Shown: positions 43,871-53,374, counted from the first letter of the stretch. The stretch is 64,000 bases of DNA from Pseudomonas sp. GL-B-19 (GCF_019956415.1 NZ_JAHBDK010000053.1:62001-126000), one strand, 5' to 3'. Notes: generated by a model from the letters alone, not told the origin. Translations and numbers: made by a program.

Positions 43871-43960
43871 CATGAGGCGAAGTACATCAGCAAGGGAAAG
43901 TCCTTGGCCGACATGACGCTGGTGGAGAAAAATCAGGTGTTTGCCTACAACGCTAGATAA
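43871..43960 (+). pseudogene. Orphan C-terminal gene fragment
   Basis: Twenty-nine codons plus a stop read HEAKYISKGKSLADMTLVEK followed by NQVFAYNAR. The composition looks like genuine protein sequence, but there is no start codon with a ribosome site and the frame is closed a few codons upstream. I take it as the 3' end of a lost gene; the family is not recognised. Confidence 0.4.
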
Positions 43961-43964
43961 ACAA

Positions 43965-43995
43965 AACCCTGTCATTCACTGAGAATGACAGGGTT
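43965..43995 (-). terminator. Intrinsic terminator of the DUF2897 gene
   Basis: Thirteen-base perfect stem AACCCTGTCATTC / GAATGACAGGGTT with a five-base loop. On the minus strand it is followed by TTTTGT, just after the stop at 44002. Confidence 0.85.
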
Positions 43996-44001
43996 ATTGG
44001 G

Positions 44002-44169
44002 TTAGCGGTCCTTCGCTTCCTTGGCATCCATTTCCGCATTGCGTTCAGCGACGCGTTTACGTTGCTCATCGGTCAGTTCGACCTTGTTGGCGGTGTCGCG
44101 CAACATCATCAAACCGCCAACAATCGAGCCGATTGCAACGACCAGAATCAACCAGGCATACCAGGGCAT
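44002..44169 (-). CDS. DUF2897 family small membrane protein
   Basis: 54 residues: MPWYAWLILVVAIGSIVGGL forms one membrane helix, followed by a charged tail rich in Glu, Arg and Lys ending AKEAKDR. This matches the DUF2897 family of short proteins of unknown function. AAGGAG lies seven bases before the ATG at 44169; the longer frame to 44259 has no support. Confidence 0.8.
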   Translation of the reverse strand: MPWYAWLILVVAIGSIVGGLMMLRDTANKVELTDEQRKRVAERNAEMDAKEAKDR

Positions 44170-44293
44170 AGGGCTCTCCTTGAGGGCAGGCCGATTGACG
44201 GAGTTCGCCAATCGATCGTGCATACCACTTTGAGCGATGGGTTTTCGCAGTGGTTCCATTCTATGCCTGATAGGCCAAACGCACCTGAGCTGT

Positions 44294-45658
44294 TTATAGC
44301 CCGGTCAACATCGCGTCCGCCGGTGCATCGGCGCGCAACTGCGCGGTCAGCAGGAAGTACACGAAACCCACCGCCATAAAGCCGAGAAAGATCAGCCCGA
44401 TCAAGGTGTTGAACCAGGCCATCGCCACGAGGCACACCACCGCCAGTACCAGCGCGATCATCGGCACCAGCGGATAGCACGGCGCACGGAAAGTGCGCTC
44501 CAGGTTCGGTTCGGTTTTACGCAGTTTGAACAGGCTGAGCATGCTCATGATGTACATCACGATCGCGCCGAACACCGCCATGGTGATCATTGCCGCTGTC
44601 AACGTCATACCGCCGAGGTTGATCAAGCCGTCACTGTAAATCGCCGCGATACCGATCACACCGCCAACAATGATTGCCCGGTGCGGCGTCTGGAAGCGCG
44701 ACAGTTTGGCCAGGGAGGCCGGCAGATAACCGGCCCGGGCCAGCGCGAAGAACTGCCGCGAGTAGCCGAGAATAATTCCGTGGAAACTCGCCACCAGGCC
44801 GAACAGGCCGATCCACACCAGCATGTGCAGCCACCCGGAGCTTTCGCCGACCACGGTTTTCATCGCTTGGGGCAGTGGGTCGTTGATGTTCGACAGGGTG
44901 CGCCAGTCGCCCACGCCGCCAGCAAAGAACATCACGCCCATAGCCAGCAATACCAGAGTCAGAATCCCGCTGATGTACGCTTTGGGAATCGTCCGTTTCG
45001 GGTCCTTGGCTTCTTCGGCGGCCATGGCGGCCCCTTCGATGGCGAGGAAGAACCAGATGGCGAATGGAATGGCCGCGAACATCCCGGCGATCGCCGGGGC
45101 ACCGAATACATCGGAACCGGCCCAGCCATTCAATGCGAAGTTGCTGAAGCTGAACGCTGGTGCAACCACGCCCATGAACACCAACAGTTCGGCCACGGCC
45201 AGTACGCAAACTACCAATTCGAACGTCGCTGCGAGTTTCACCCCGAGAATGTTCAGGCCCATGAACACGATGTAGGCACCGACCGCCGCGTGTTTTGGAT
45301 CGAGAGCGGGAAACTGCACGTTCAGGTAGGCACCAATCGCCAGGGCAATCGCTGGCGGCGCGAAGACGAATTCGATCAGTGTCGCCAACCCGGCGATCAG
45401 CCCGCCTTTTTCGCCAAACGCGCGGCGACTGTAGGCAAAGGGACCGCCGGCATGGGGAATCGCCGTGGTCAGTTCGGTGAAGCTGAAGATGAAGCAGGTG
45501 TACATGGTGGCGACCATAAACGAGGTCACCAGAAAGCCCAATGTGCCCGCGACGCCCCAGCCGTAACTCCAGCCGAAATACTCACCGGAAATCACTAACC
45601 CAACGGCAATGCCCCACAGGTGCAACGTGCCAAGTGTGGGTTTGAGTTGTGTGTTCAT
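44294..45658 (-). CDS. eat: Ethanolamine permease
   Basis: 454-residue amino acid-polyamine-organocation (APC) transporter with twelve predicted helices. The N-terminus LWGIAVGLVISGEYFGWSYG and the segment TAIPHAGGPFAYSRRAFGEKGG near 75 are characteristic of the ethanolamine permease subgroup. AGGGAGC precedes the ATG at 45658. The ethanolamine ammonia-lyase genes eutBC are not in this window, although they often adjoin in pseudomonads. The frame stays open for 134 codons upstream but does not look coding. Divergent from the kdp operon. Confidence 0.87.
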   Translation of the reverse strand: MNTQLKPTLGTLHLWGIAVGLVISGEYFGWSYGWGVAGTLGFLVTSFMVATMYTCFIFSFTELTTAIPHAGGPFAYSRRAFGEKGGLIAGLATLIEFVFAPPAIALAIGAYLNVQFPALDPKHAAVGAYIVFMGLNILGVKLAATFELVVCVLAVAELLVFMGVVAPAFSFSNFALNGWAGSDVFGAPAIAGMFAAIPFAIWFFLAIEGAAMAAEEAKDPKRTIPKAYISGILTLVLLAMGVMFFAGGVGDWRTLSNINDPLPQAMKTVVGESSGWLHMLVWIGLFGLVASFHGIILGYSRQFFALARAGYLPASLAKLSRFQTPHRAIIVGGVIGIAAIYSDGLINLGGMTLTAAMITMAVFGAIVMYIMSMLSLFKLRKTEPNLERTFRAPCYPLVPMIALVLAVVCLVAMAWFNTLIGLIFLGFMAVGFVYFLLTAQLRADAPADAMLTGL

Positions 45659-46010
45659 GCAGTTGCTCCCTGAACGGTTTGGAATGCTCGGGAGGAGGGC
45701 GTGTGCAGTGGGCGTGCCAGTGTTGTGATAGCAGTCGTAAAGCGTAAAAACACGTCGTATCGGGGATGTTCGCTGCGGGATGCCCGCATTTTGTGCATCA
45801 GTTGGGGGCATGGGTGCCTGTACTGCCGCCTTCGCGGGCAAGTCGAAGAGGCCCGCCAGGACGACACAAAAACCAAGCTGTAACGCCGCCATAAACCCAC
45901 TCTTTACGCTTTCTTTATGCCCCGCCCGCACCCTCGGTCTCGTTCCTTTACAGCCTCCCTGCCGACAATGACTCCACACGCGGCAATACGCCGTAACACG
46001 GAGAACTTCC
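45659..46010. other. Divergent eat / kdp control region
   Basis: About 350 bases between the divergent ethanolamine permease gene and kdpF. It contains the KdpE-like operator at 45901-45930. The part nearer the permease gives no clear promoter hexamers. Confidence 0.6.
45901..45930 (+). promoter_or_regulatory. KdpE operator-like site upstream of kdpFABC
   Basis: The sequence TCTTTACGCTTTCTTTATGC followed by CCCGCCCGCA closely follows the E. coli kdp operator as I recall it (T-rich TTTATAC-TTTTTTTACAC half sites, then CCCGCCCG). Two T-rich half sites, CTTTACGC and CTTTATGC, form a direct repeat ten bases apart. It lies 80 bases before the kdpF start. KdpE encoded downstream is the expected binder. 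Confidence 0.7.
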
Positions 46011-46100
46011 ATGAGCGTTCTGGACGGAGTGTCGCTGCTACTGGCAGTGGGGCTGTTCATTTATCTGTTGGTTGCGCTGTTGCGCGCGGACCGGAACTAG
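46011..46100 (+). CDS. kdpF: KdpF, small subunit of the K+-transporting ATPase
   Basis: 29-residue single-helix peptide: MSVLDGVSLLLAVGLFIYLL then VALLRADRN. Too short for routine gene finding, but in the right place, eight bases before kdpA, after GGAGAACTTCC. KdpF stabilises the KdpABC complex in the membrane. Confidence 0.9.
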   Translation: MSVLDGVSLLLAVGLFIYLLVALLRADRN

Positions 46101-46108
46101 GAGCGGCT

Positions 46109-47803
46109 ATGCACAGTTATGACTATTGGCTGATCCTCGCCTTCTTCGCCCTGGTGCTGATTCCGGCACCGTTTCTGGGTCGTTTCTACTACAAGGTGAT
46201 GGAAGGTCAGCGCACTTGGCTTTCGCCGATCCTCGGGCCGGTGGAACGCGGCTGTTATCGCGTGGCCGGCGTTGATCCGCTGGCCGAACAGAGCTGGCAG
46301 AAATACACCCTGGCCTTGCTCGCCTTCAACCTCGCGGGCTTCTTGCTGTTGTTCGCGATCCTGTTGTTCCAGGATCACCTGCCGCTGAACCCGCAAAACC
46401 TGCCGGGTCAGGAGTGGACACTGGCATTCAACACCGCCATCAGTTTCATGACTAACACCAACTGGCAGGCGTATAGCGGTGAGGCGTCGCTGAGCTACTT
46501 GAGTCAGATGGCTGGCCTCACCGTGCAAAACTTCGTCAGCGCCGCCACCGGCCTGGCGGTATTGGTTGCGTTGTGTCGCGGTATCGGTCGCAAGTCGACC
46601 AAGACCCTCGGTAATTTCTGGGTCGATATGACCCGCGCCACCCTCTACGGTTTGCTGCCGCTGTGCCTGCTACTGGCGCTGTATCTGGTCTGGCAGGGCG
46701 TGCCACAAACCTTCGCCCAATACGTGAATGCCGTGACCATGCAGGGCGTCGATCAGGTGATCCCGCTCGGCCCGGCCGCCAGCCAGATTGCGATCAAGCA
46801 ACTGGGCACCAACGGTGGCGGCTTCTTCGGCGTCAACTCGGCGCACCCGTTCGAGAACCCGACGGCGTGGAGCAACCTGTTCGAAGTAGGCTCGATCATC
46901 CTGATCCCGGTCGCGCTGGTGTTCACCTTCGGCCACTACGTCAAAGACCTGCGTCAGAGCCGCGCGATCATCGCCTGCATGCTGGCCTTGTTCCTGATTG
47001 GCGGCGCGACGTCGCTATGGGCCGAGTACCAACCTAACCCGGCGCTGAACAACATCGCTGTTGAACAGACCGCGCCGCTGGAAGGCAAGGAAACGCGTTT
47101 CGGCACCACCGCCACGGTGCTCTGGTCGGTGACCACCACGGCCGCGTCCAACGGTTCGGTCAACGGCATGCATGACAGCCTCAACCCGCTGAGCGGCATG
47201 GTCGCGCTGGTCAACATGATGGTCGGCGAAGTGATCTTCGGCGGCGTCGGTGCCGGGCTCTACGGCATGCTGCTGAACGTGTTGATCGCGGTGTTCCTCG
47301 CCGGCCTGATGATCGGCCGCACGCCGGAATACCTCGGCAAAAAGCTGCAAGCCAAAGAAGTGCAATTGCTGGTGATGACCTTGCTGGTGATGCCGGTCGG
47401 TGTGCTGGTGCTCGGCGCGATTGCTTCGGTCCTGCCCGGGCCGGTGGCGTCAGTCAGCAACCCTGGACCACATGGCTTCAGCCAACTGCTCTACGCCTAT
47501 ACCTCGGCCAGTGCCAACAACGGTTCTGCGTTCGGTGGCTTCAGTGCAAACACGCCGTTCCACAACCTGATGCTGGGGCTTGGCATGTTGATCGGTCGCT
47601 TCGGTTACATCCTCCCGGTACTGGCGTTGGCCGGCAGCCTGGCGATGAAGAAAACCGCACCGATCGGCCAGAACAGTTTCCCGACCCATGGCCCGCTGTT
47701 TGTGACTTTGCTGACCGTGACCATTTTGCTCGTGGGTGGTTTGACCTTCCTGCCAACCCTGGCGCTGGGTCCGATCGCTGAACACTTGAGCATGGGCTTC
47801 TGA
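46109..47803 (+). CDS. kdpA: K+-transporting ATPase subunit A
   Basis: 564-residue channel-like subunit that binds and guides K+. Four pseudo-repeats carry the selectivity-filter segments: NTNWQAY near 115, GTNGGGFFGVNSAHPFENP near 232, then NGSVNGMHD... near 345 and SANNGSAFGGF near 470. Start at 46109 after AGGAGCGGCT gives the family length; the longer frame to 45917 overlaps kdpF and is rejected. Confidence 0.97.
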   Translation: MHSYDYWLILAFFALVLIPAPFLGRFYYKVMEGQRTWLSPILGPVERGCYRVAGVDPLAEQSWQKYTLALLAFNLAGFLLLFAILLFQDHLPLNPQNLPGQEWTLAFNTAISFMTNTNWQAYSGEASLSYLSQMAGLTVQNFVSAATGLAVLVALCRGIGRKSTKTLGNFWVDMTRATLYGLLPLCLLLALYLVWQGVPQTFAQYVNAVTMQGVDQVIPLGPAASQIAIKQLGTNGGGFFGVNSAHPFENPTAWSNLFEVGSIILIPVALVFTFGHYVKDLRQSRAIIACMLALFLIGGATSLWAEYQPNPALNNIAVEQTAPLEGKETRFGTTATVLWSVTTTAASNGSVNGMHDSLNPLSGMVALVNMMVGEVIFGGVGAGLYGMLLNVLIAVFLAGLMIGRTPEYLGKKLQAKEVQLLVMTLLVMPVGVLVLGAIASVLPGPVASVSNPGPHGFSQLLYAYTSASANNGSAFGGFSANTPFHNLMLGLGMLIGRFGYILPVLALAGSLAMKKTAPIGQNSFPTHGPLFVTLLTVTILLVGGLTFLPTLALGPIAEHLSMGF

Positions 47804-47810
47804 GGAATCA

Positions 47811-49871
47811 ATGATGAATATGCCCGTAACCAAAACCGCCGTCGTCAAGGCGCCGGAACAACCGAAAACCGCGATCTCGGCCCTCTGGCGCCCGGCGCTG
47901 GTGCAAGCCTTCGTCAAGCTCGACCCTCGGCAATTGCAGCGTGCGCCGGTGATGCTGGTGGTCGAACTGACCGCCATCCTGACCACCGTGCTGTGCTTCA
48001 TTCCCGACAGCGCCGTGCCGACTTTTGTCGCCGCGCAAATCGCTTTGTGGCTGTGGTTCACCGTGCTGTTCGCCAACTTCGCCGAAGCCTTGGCCGAAGG
48101 TCGCGGCAAGGCTCGCGCCGACAGCCTCAAGGCTGGCAGTGAAGGCTTGAGCGCCCGTCGCCAAACCACCAGCGGCACCTTCCAGTTGGTGCCGGCCACC
48201 ACCCTGCGTAAGGGCGATGTGGTTCGCGTTGAAGCGGGGGAAATGATTCCCGGTGATGGCGAGGTGATTGAAGGGATCGCCGCAGTCAACGAAGCAGCGA
48301 TTACCGGTGAATCCGCGCCGGTGATTCGTGAATCCGGGGGCGACCGTTCGGCCGTCACCGGCAACACGCGATTGGTCTCCGACTGGCTGCTGGTGAAGAT
48401 CACTGCCAACCCAGGCGAGTCGACACTGGACCGCATGATCGCCTTGGTCGAAGGCGCCAAGCGCCAGAAAACCCCGAACGAAGTCGCGCTCGACATCCTG
48501 CTGATCGGCTTGACCCTGATCTTTTTGCTGGTGGTCGTCACCTTGCAACCGTTCGCTCACTTCGCCAACGGCAGCCTGCCACTGGTGTTCCTGGTGGCGT
48601 TACTGGTCACGTTGATTCCGACCACCATTGGCGGTTTGTTGTCCGCCATCGGGATCGCCGGGATGGACCGTCTGGTGCGGTTGAACGTGATCGCCAAGTC
48701 CGGTCGAGCCGTGGAAGCGGCGGGGGACGTGCATGTTCTGCTGCTGGACAAGACTGGCACCATCACCTTCGGTAACCGTCGTTGCACCGCAGTTCATGCG
48801 GCACCGGGCGTCACCGCCAGAGAACTGGCCGAGGGTGCCTTGTTCGCCTCGCTGGCTGATGACACGGCTGAAGGTAAATCCATCGTCGAGTACCTGCGTG
48901 GGACTCAACCACAACCTGAGCCCGCCACCGAGTTGCTGACGGCGGTACCGTTCAGCGCTGAAACCCGTCTGTCCGGTGTCGACTACCAGGGTCGCGTGTA
49001 TCGCAAAGGTGCGGTGGATTCATTGCTGGCCTTCGTCGGCCTGAAACGCGCCGACCTGGCCGCGCCGCTGTCCCGGGAAATCGACAAAATTGCTCAGAGT
49101 GGCGGCACCCCGTTACTGGTCTGCGCCGACGGCAAATTGCTCGGCGTGATTCACCTCAAGGACGTGGTCAAACCCGGCATCCGTGAACGTTTCGCCGAGC
49201 TGCGCAAACTGGGGATTCGCACGGTCATGGTGACCGGCGACAACCCGCTGACCGCCGCCGCGATTGCCGCCGAAGCGGGCGTCGATGACGTGCTGGCCGA
49301 AGCCACACCGGAGAAAAAACTGGCGCGCATCCGTCACGAGCAAAACGACGGGCGCCTGGTCGCCATGTGCGGCGACGGCGCCAACGACGCCCCGGCGTTG
49401 GCCCAGGCGGACGTCGGCATGGCGATGAACGACGGAACTCAAGCGGCGCGCGAAGCGGCGAACATGGTCGACCTCGACAGCGACCCGACCAAGCTGCTGG
49501 ACGTGGTGCAGATCGGCAAGGAATTGCTGGTGACGCGAGGTGCGTTGACGACCTTTTCCATCGCCAACGACGTGGCCAAATACTTCGCGATTTTGCCGGC
49601 GCTTTTCGCTTCGATCTACCCGCAACTGGGCGTGCTGAACGTCATGCACCTGACCAGTCCGCAGAGCGCGATTCTGTCGGCCATCGTCTTCAACGCCTTG
49701 ATTATCGTGGTGCTGATTCCACTGGCCTTGCGCGGCGTGCGAGTACAGGCCGCGAGCGCGGCGGCGTTGCTGCGACGCAATCTGTTGATCTATGGATTGG
49801 GCGGGATTGTGGTGCCGTTCGTGGGCATCAAGGCGATCGACATGCTGCTGACGGCGCTGCATCTGGTTTGA
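47811..49871 (+). CDS. kdpB: K+-transporting P-type ATPase subunit B
   Basis: 686-residue P-type ATPase subunit that drives the Kdp pump. The phosphorylated aspartate is D313 in DKTGTITFGNR. TGES in the actuator domain (AAITGESAPV near 165), the nucleotide-binding segment around 390-400 and the hinge MCGDGANDAPALAQADVG near 520 are present. ATG at 47811 follows GAGGAATCA, seven bases after kdpA. Confidence 0.98.
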   Translation: MMNMPVTKTAVVKAPEQPKTAISALWRPALVQAFVKLDPRQLQRAPVMLVVELTAILTTVLCFIPDSAVPTFVAAQIALWLWFTVLFANFAEALAEGRGKARADSLKAGSEGLSARRQTTSGTFQLVPATTLRKGDVVRVEAGEMIPGDGEVIEGIAAVNEAAITGESAPVIRESGGDRSAVTGNTRLVSDWLLVKITANPGESTLDRMIALVEGAKRQKTPNEVALDILLIGLTLIFLLVVVTLQPFAHFANGSLPLVFLVALLVTLIPTTIGGLLSAIGIAGMDRLVRLNVIAKSGRAVEAAGDVHVLLLDKTGTITFGNRRCTAVHAAPGVTARELAEGALFASLADDTAEGKSIVEYLRGTQPQPEPATELLTAVPFSAETRLSGVDYQGRVYRKGAVDSLLAFVGLKRADLAAPLSREIDKIAQSGGTPLLVCADGKLLGVIHLKDVVKPGIRERFAELRKLGIRTVMVTGDNPLTAAAIAAEAGVDDVLAEATPEKKLARIRHEQNDGRLVAMCGDGANDAPALAQADVGMAMNDGTQAAREAANMVDLDSDPTKLLDVVQIGKELLVTRGALTTFSIANDVAKYFAILPALFASIYPQLGVLNVMHLTSPQSAILSAIVFNALIIVVLIPLALRGVRVQAASAAALLRRNLLIYGLGGIVVPFVGIKAIDMLLTALHLV

Positions 49872-49894
49872 CCCTGGCGAGCGCTTCGCGCTCG

Positions 49895-49987
49895 ATCGCG
49901 GGCAAGCCTTGCTCCTACAGGGTTTGAGGTGCTCCCCAGGCCTTTGTACGACGCCAACCCGTAGGAGCAAAGCTTGCTCGCGATGAA
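49895..49987. repeat. REP pair between kdpB and kdpC
   Basis: Two TAGGAGCAA.GCTTGC-type elements face each other about 40 bases apart, within the 174-base gap that separates kdpB from kdpC, where most kdp operons leave only a few bases. Confidence 0.8.
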
Positions 49988-50045
49988 TGCACCAAGGCGT
50001 AGCTGAGTAAACGCTGACTTGTTCACTGAATTCGAGGATTTTGAA

Positions 50046-50591
50046 ATGTCCACAATGATACGTCCGGCCTTGAGCCTGCTGGTCCTGATGACCCTGATCA
50101 CCGGTGTCGCCTACCCCTTGGTCGTCACCGGTGTCGCCCAGATCGCGTTCCCGGATCAAGCCAATGGCAGTCTGGTGCGCGATGCCGACGGCAAGGTCCG
50201 TGGTTCGTCGCTGATTGCCCAGGATTTCGTCGGTGACGCCTGGTTCCATCCACGACCATCGGCCGGTGCTTTTGCCACCGTGTCGAGCAGCGCGAGCAAC
50301 CTGTCGCCGAGCAACCCGGCGCTGGCCACTCGGGTAATCGACGATGCCAACAAATTGCTGGTGCCGGGGCAAGGGCCAGTGCCACTTGCCCTGGTGACCA
50401 CCTCGGGCAGCGGGCTCGATCCGCACTTGCCACCGGCGGCGATTGCCTATCAACTGGCGCGAGTGGCCGCCGCGCGCAATCTGCCGGTGGCGACCCTTCA
50501 GCAATTGCTGGATGCACACATTGAGCAGCCGTTGGTGGGACCGCCGGTGGTGAATGTGCTGGCGCTGAATATCGCGCTGGAACACCTGTAG
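50046..50591 (+). CDS. kdpC: K+-transporting ATPase subunit C
   Basis: 181 residues with one N-terminal membrane helix (about 5-28) and a periplasmic domain with SLIAQDFVGDAWFHPRPSA near 50 and SNLSPSNPAL near 80, typical of KdpC. It raises the ATP affinity of KdpB and completes the complex. ATG at 50046 (MSTMIRPALSLLVLMT) was chosen over 50019 because AGGATTTTGAA precedes it. Confidence 0.95.
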   Translation: MSTMIRPALSLLVLMTLITGVAYPLVVTGVAQIAFPDQANGSLVRDADGKVRGSSLIAQDFVGDAWFHPRPSAGAFATVSSSASNLSPSNPALATRVIDDANKLLVPGQGPVPLALVTTSGSGLDPHLPPAAIAYQLARVAAARNLPVATLQQLLDAHIEQPLVGPPVVNVLALNIALEHL

Positions 50592-50606
50592 ATCGATGGT
50601 GCCACC

Positions 50607-50675
50607 AATCGCGAGCAGGCTCGCTCCCACAGGAGAATGTATTCCAAAATGTGGGAGCGAGCCTGCTCGCGAAGA
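50607..50675. repeat. REP pair between kdpC and kdpD
   Basis: Inverted pair of the CGCGAGCAGGCTCGCTCCCA core, about 17 bases apart, between the pump genes and the two-component genes. Confidence 0.85.
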
Positions 50676-50722
50676 CGGCCTCACAGACACCACATCAACA
50701 CCTGAAAAAAGAGAGCTTCAGC

Positions 50723-53374
50723 ATGAGTGACTCCGGCCGCGCCGACGCGCTGTTAGCAGACCTGCCCCGCGATGGTCGTGGCCGGCTCAAGGTTTTCCTC
50801 GGCGCAGCGCCCGGTGTCGGTAAAACCTACGCCATGTTGCAAGCCGCTCACACTCAACTGCGCCAGGGCGTGAAAGTCATCGCCGGTGTGGTCGAAACCC
50901 ATGGCCGCGCCGAAACCGAAGCGCTGCTCGGTGGCTTGCCGCAACAGCCATTGGTGCGCTCGGAATACCGTGGCGTGATGCTCGAAGAAATGGACCTCGA
51001 CGGCTTGCTGGCAGCCAAACCGAAACTGGTGCTGGTGGACGAACTGGCCCACAGCAACGCCCCCGGCAGTCGCCACGCCAAGCGCTGGCAAGACATCCAG
51101 GAATTGCTCGCCGCCGGCATCGACGTCTTCACCACGGTCAACGTCCAGCACCTGGAAAGTCTCAATGATCAAGTGCGCGGCATCACCGGTGTGCAGGTTC
51201 GGGAAACCCTGCCGGACTGGGTGCTGCAAGAAGCCTACGAACTGCTGCTGATCGACCTGCCACCGCGCGAACTGCTAGAGCGTTTACGCGACGGCAAGGT
51301 CTACGTGCCGGAGCAGGCGCGGGCGGCCATCGACGCGTTTTTCACCCAGACCAATCTGACCGCCCTGCGCGAGATGGCGATGCAAACCGCCGCCGCTCAA
51401 GTCGACAATGACCTGGCCCAGGGTTATCGCCAACTCGGTCAAGCGGCGCCAGCGGTGCGCGGTCGCCTGCTGGTCGGTGTCGATGGCGATGCTCATGCCG
51501 AGCGTCTGGTGCGTCACGCCAGTCGCGTCGCCCAGCGTCGGCATTTGCCCTGGAGCCTGGTGCATGTCGATAACGGCAGCGTGCGTGACGAGCAATCGCG
51601 CCTGCGCCTGCAAAGTGCCCAACAATTGGCCGAACGCCTCGGTGGCGAAGTGGTGTTGTTGCGCGCTGGCGAAGTGGCGAAAACACTGATCCAGCACGCC
51701 GCCGAACGCCGCGCCAGTCTTGTGCTGGTTGGCCAGTCCCGGCAGCGTCTGCGTCGGCGCTTGTTCGGCGGTGGCTTGGCATCACGCCTGCTGCGTGATG
51801 CGCGCGGGCTGGAAATCAACGTCCTCGACAGCGATCACCTGCCGCATCAACCGCGCCAGCGTTCGACACAGTCGCTGGTGTGGTTCGATTACGCGCTGGC
51901 GGCAGTGGCGACGGTGTTGGCCAGTGCCTTGGCCTGGGGCGTGGCGAGTATTTTGCCGCTGCCCAACATCTCGTTGGTGTTCCTCGCCGCCGTGTTGCTG
52001 GTGGCGGTACGCAGCAGTCTTGGCCCGGCACTGGCCTGTGCGGCGCTGTCGTTTCTGACCTATGACTTCCTGTTCATTCCGCCGAATTTTTCCTTCGCCA
52101 TCCAGCGCGAAGAAGACGTGCTGACCCTGCTGTTCTTCCTGCTGATGGCGGCACTCACCGGCAACCTCGCGGCCCGGCAAAGGCGGCAGTTACAGGCGCT
52201 ACGTGACACTCAGGAAGAGACCAGCGAACTGCTCGACCTGTCGCGCAAACTGACAGCAGCCACCGACCGTCAAGCCGTGGTCAGTGCCGCCGCCCAGCAC
52301 CTCAATGGCTGGAGTGACTTGCAACTGTGCCTGCTCAATCAAGACGGGCAGGGTGGCTGGAAGGTCGAAACCGGCGGCCCGCTGGAGTTTTCCGAAGCCG
52401 AACGTGCGGCCGCCGATTGGGCCTGGCAACACGATCAACCCGCCGGCGCGGGCACCGATACGCTGCCGTTGGGGCGTTGGTGGTGGTGGCCGTTATCGGT
52501 GGAAGACGGGCCACTGGCATTGCTCGGCGTGTGCGCTAAAGAAGGCCAGACGTTAAGCGGCCAGCGTCGGCGTCTGTTGACCGCGTTGAGCCAGCCGCTG
52601 GCCCAGGCGCTGGCCCGTGCACAACTGGCCGAAGACCTTGAAGCGGCGCGACTGCACGGTGAAACCGAGCAACTGCGCAGCGCGCTGTTAGCCTCGGTGT
52701 CCCATGACTTGCGCACACCGCTGACGTCGATGCGCGGCAGCATCGACAGCCTGTTGGCCCTCGGTGAAGCCATCCCGCTGGAGGATCGCCGCGAGTTGCT
52801 CGAAGGTACTCGTGACGAAGCCGAGCGCCTGGATCGCTACATCCAGAACCTGTTGGACATGACCCGCCTGGGCCACGGCGCGTTGAAGCTGGCGCGTGAT
52901 TGGGTGTCGCCGGCCGACATTGTTGGCAGTTCACTCAACCGACTGCGCGCCGTGTTGGCGCCGTTGCAGGTCAGCACTGATGTGCCGTCGGAGTTACCGC
53001 TGCTGTTTGTCCACGCGGCGCTGATCGAACAGGCGCTGGTCAACGTGCTGGAAAACGCCGCGCGATTTTCACCGGCTCATGGGCGGCTGCAATTGTGCGC
53101 CGGGGCCGATGACCGCGAGCTGTTTTTTTCGGTGAGCGATGAAGGGCCAGGCATTCCGCAGGAGGAGCGGGCGAAGATTTTCGACATGTTCTACACCGCC
53201 GCGCGCGGTGATCGGGGCGGGCAGGGCACCGGACTGGGGTTGGCGATTTGCCAGGGCATGGTCGGTGCGCACGGCGGGCGGATCAGCGTCGCCGACGGCA
53301 TTGAAGGGCATGGGACCTGCATCACTCTTCACTTACCCCTGCAGGAGCAACCTGTCTTTGAAAGTGAAGCCTGA
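50723..53374 (+). CDS. kdpD: Sensor histidine kinase KdpD
   Basis: 883 residues. The N-terminal KdpD domain has the Walker A-like FLGAAPGVGKT near 25-35 and LVDELAHSNAPGSRHAKRW near 110; a universal-stress-protein domain spans about 245-370; four helices of the DUF4118 region about 395-490; a GAF-like part about 520-640; then the kinase core with the phosphorylated His661 in SVSHDLRTPL, the N box in NVLENAARFS and the GTGLGLAI box. It senses K+ limitation or turgor and phosphorylates KdpE. ATG at 50723 (MSDSGRADALLADLPRDGRG) is the family start. Confidence 0.96.
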   Translation: MSDSGRADALLADLPRDGRGRLKVFLGAAPGVGKTYAMLQAAHTQLRQGVKVIAGVVETHGRAETEALLGGLPQQPLVRSEYRGVMLEEMDLDGLLAAKPKLVLVDELAHSNAPGSRHAKRWQDIQELLAAGIDVFTTVNVQHLESLNDQVRGITGVQVRETLPDWVLQEAYELLLIDLPPRELLERLRDGKVYVPEQARAAIDAFFTQTNLTALREMAMQTAAAQVDNDLAQGYRQLGQAAPAVRGRLLVGVDGDAHAERLVRHASRVAQRRHLPWSLVHVDNGSVRDEQSRLRLQSAQQLAERLGGEVVLLRAGEVAKTLIQHAAERRASLVLVGQSRQRLRRRLFGGGLASRLLRDARGLEINVLDSDHLPHQPRQRSTQSLVWFDYALAAVATVLASALAWGVASILPLPNISLVFLAAVLLVAVRSSLGPALACAALSFLTYDFLFIPPNFSFAIQREEDVLTLLFFLLMAALTGNLAARQRRQLQALRDTQEETSELLDLSRKLTAATDRQAVVSAAAQHLNGWSDLQLCLLNQDGQGGWKVETGGPLEFSEAERAAADWAWQHDQPAGAGTDTLPLGRWWWWPLSVEDGPLALLGVCAKEGQTLSGQRRRLLTALSQPLAQALARAQLAEDLEAARLHGETEQLRSALLASVSHDLRTPLTSMRGSIDSLLALGEAIPLEDRRELLEGTRDEAERLDRYIQNLLDMTRLGHGALKLARDWVSPADIVGSSLNRLRAVLAPLQVSTDVPSELPLLFVHAALIEQALVNVLENAARFSPAHGRLQLCAGADDRELFFSVSDEGPGIPQEERAKIFDMFYTAARGDRGGQGTGLGLAICQGMVGAHGGRISVADGIEGHGTCITLHLPLQEQPVFESEA

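Noticed and set aside
45659..46060. N-terminal extension of the ethanolamine permease of 134 codons
   Set aside because: The permease has a good ribosome site at 45658 and the standard length from there. The extension runs through the kdp operator and overlaps kdpF.
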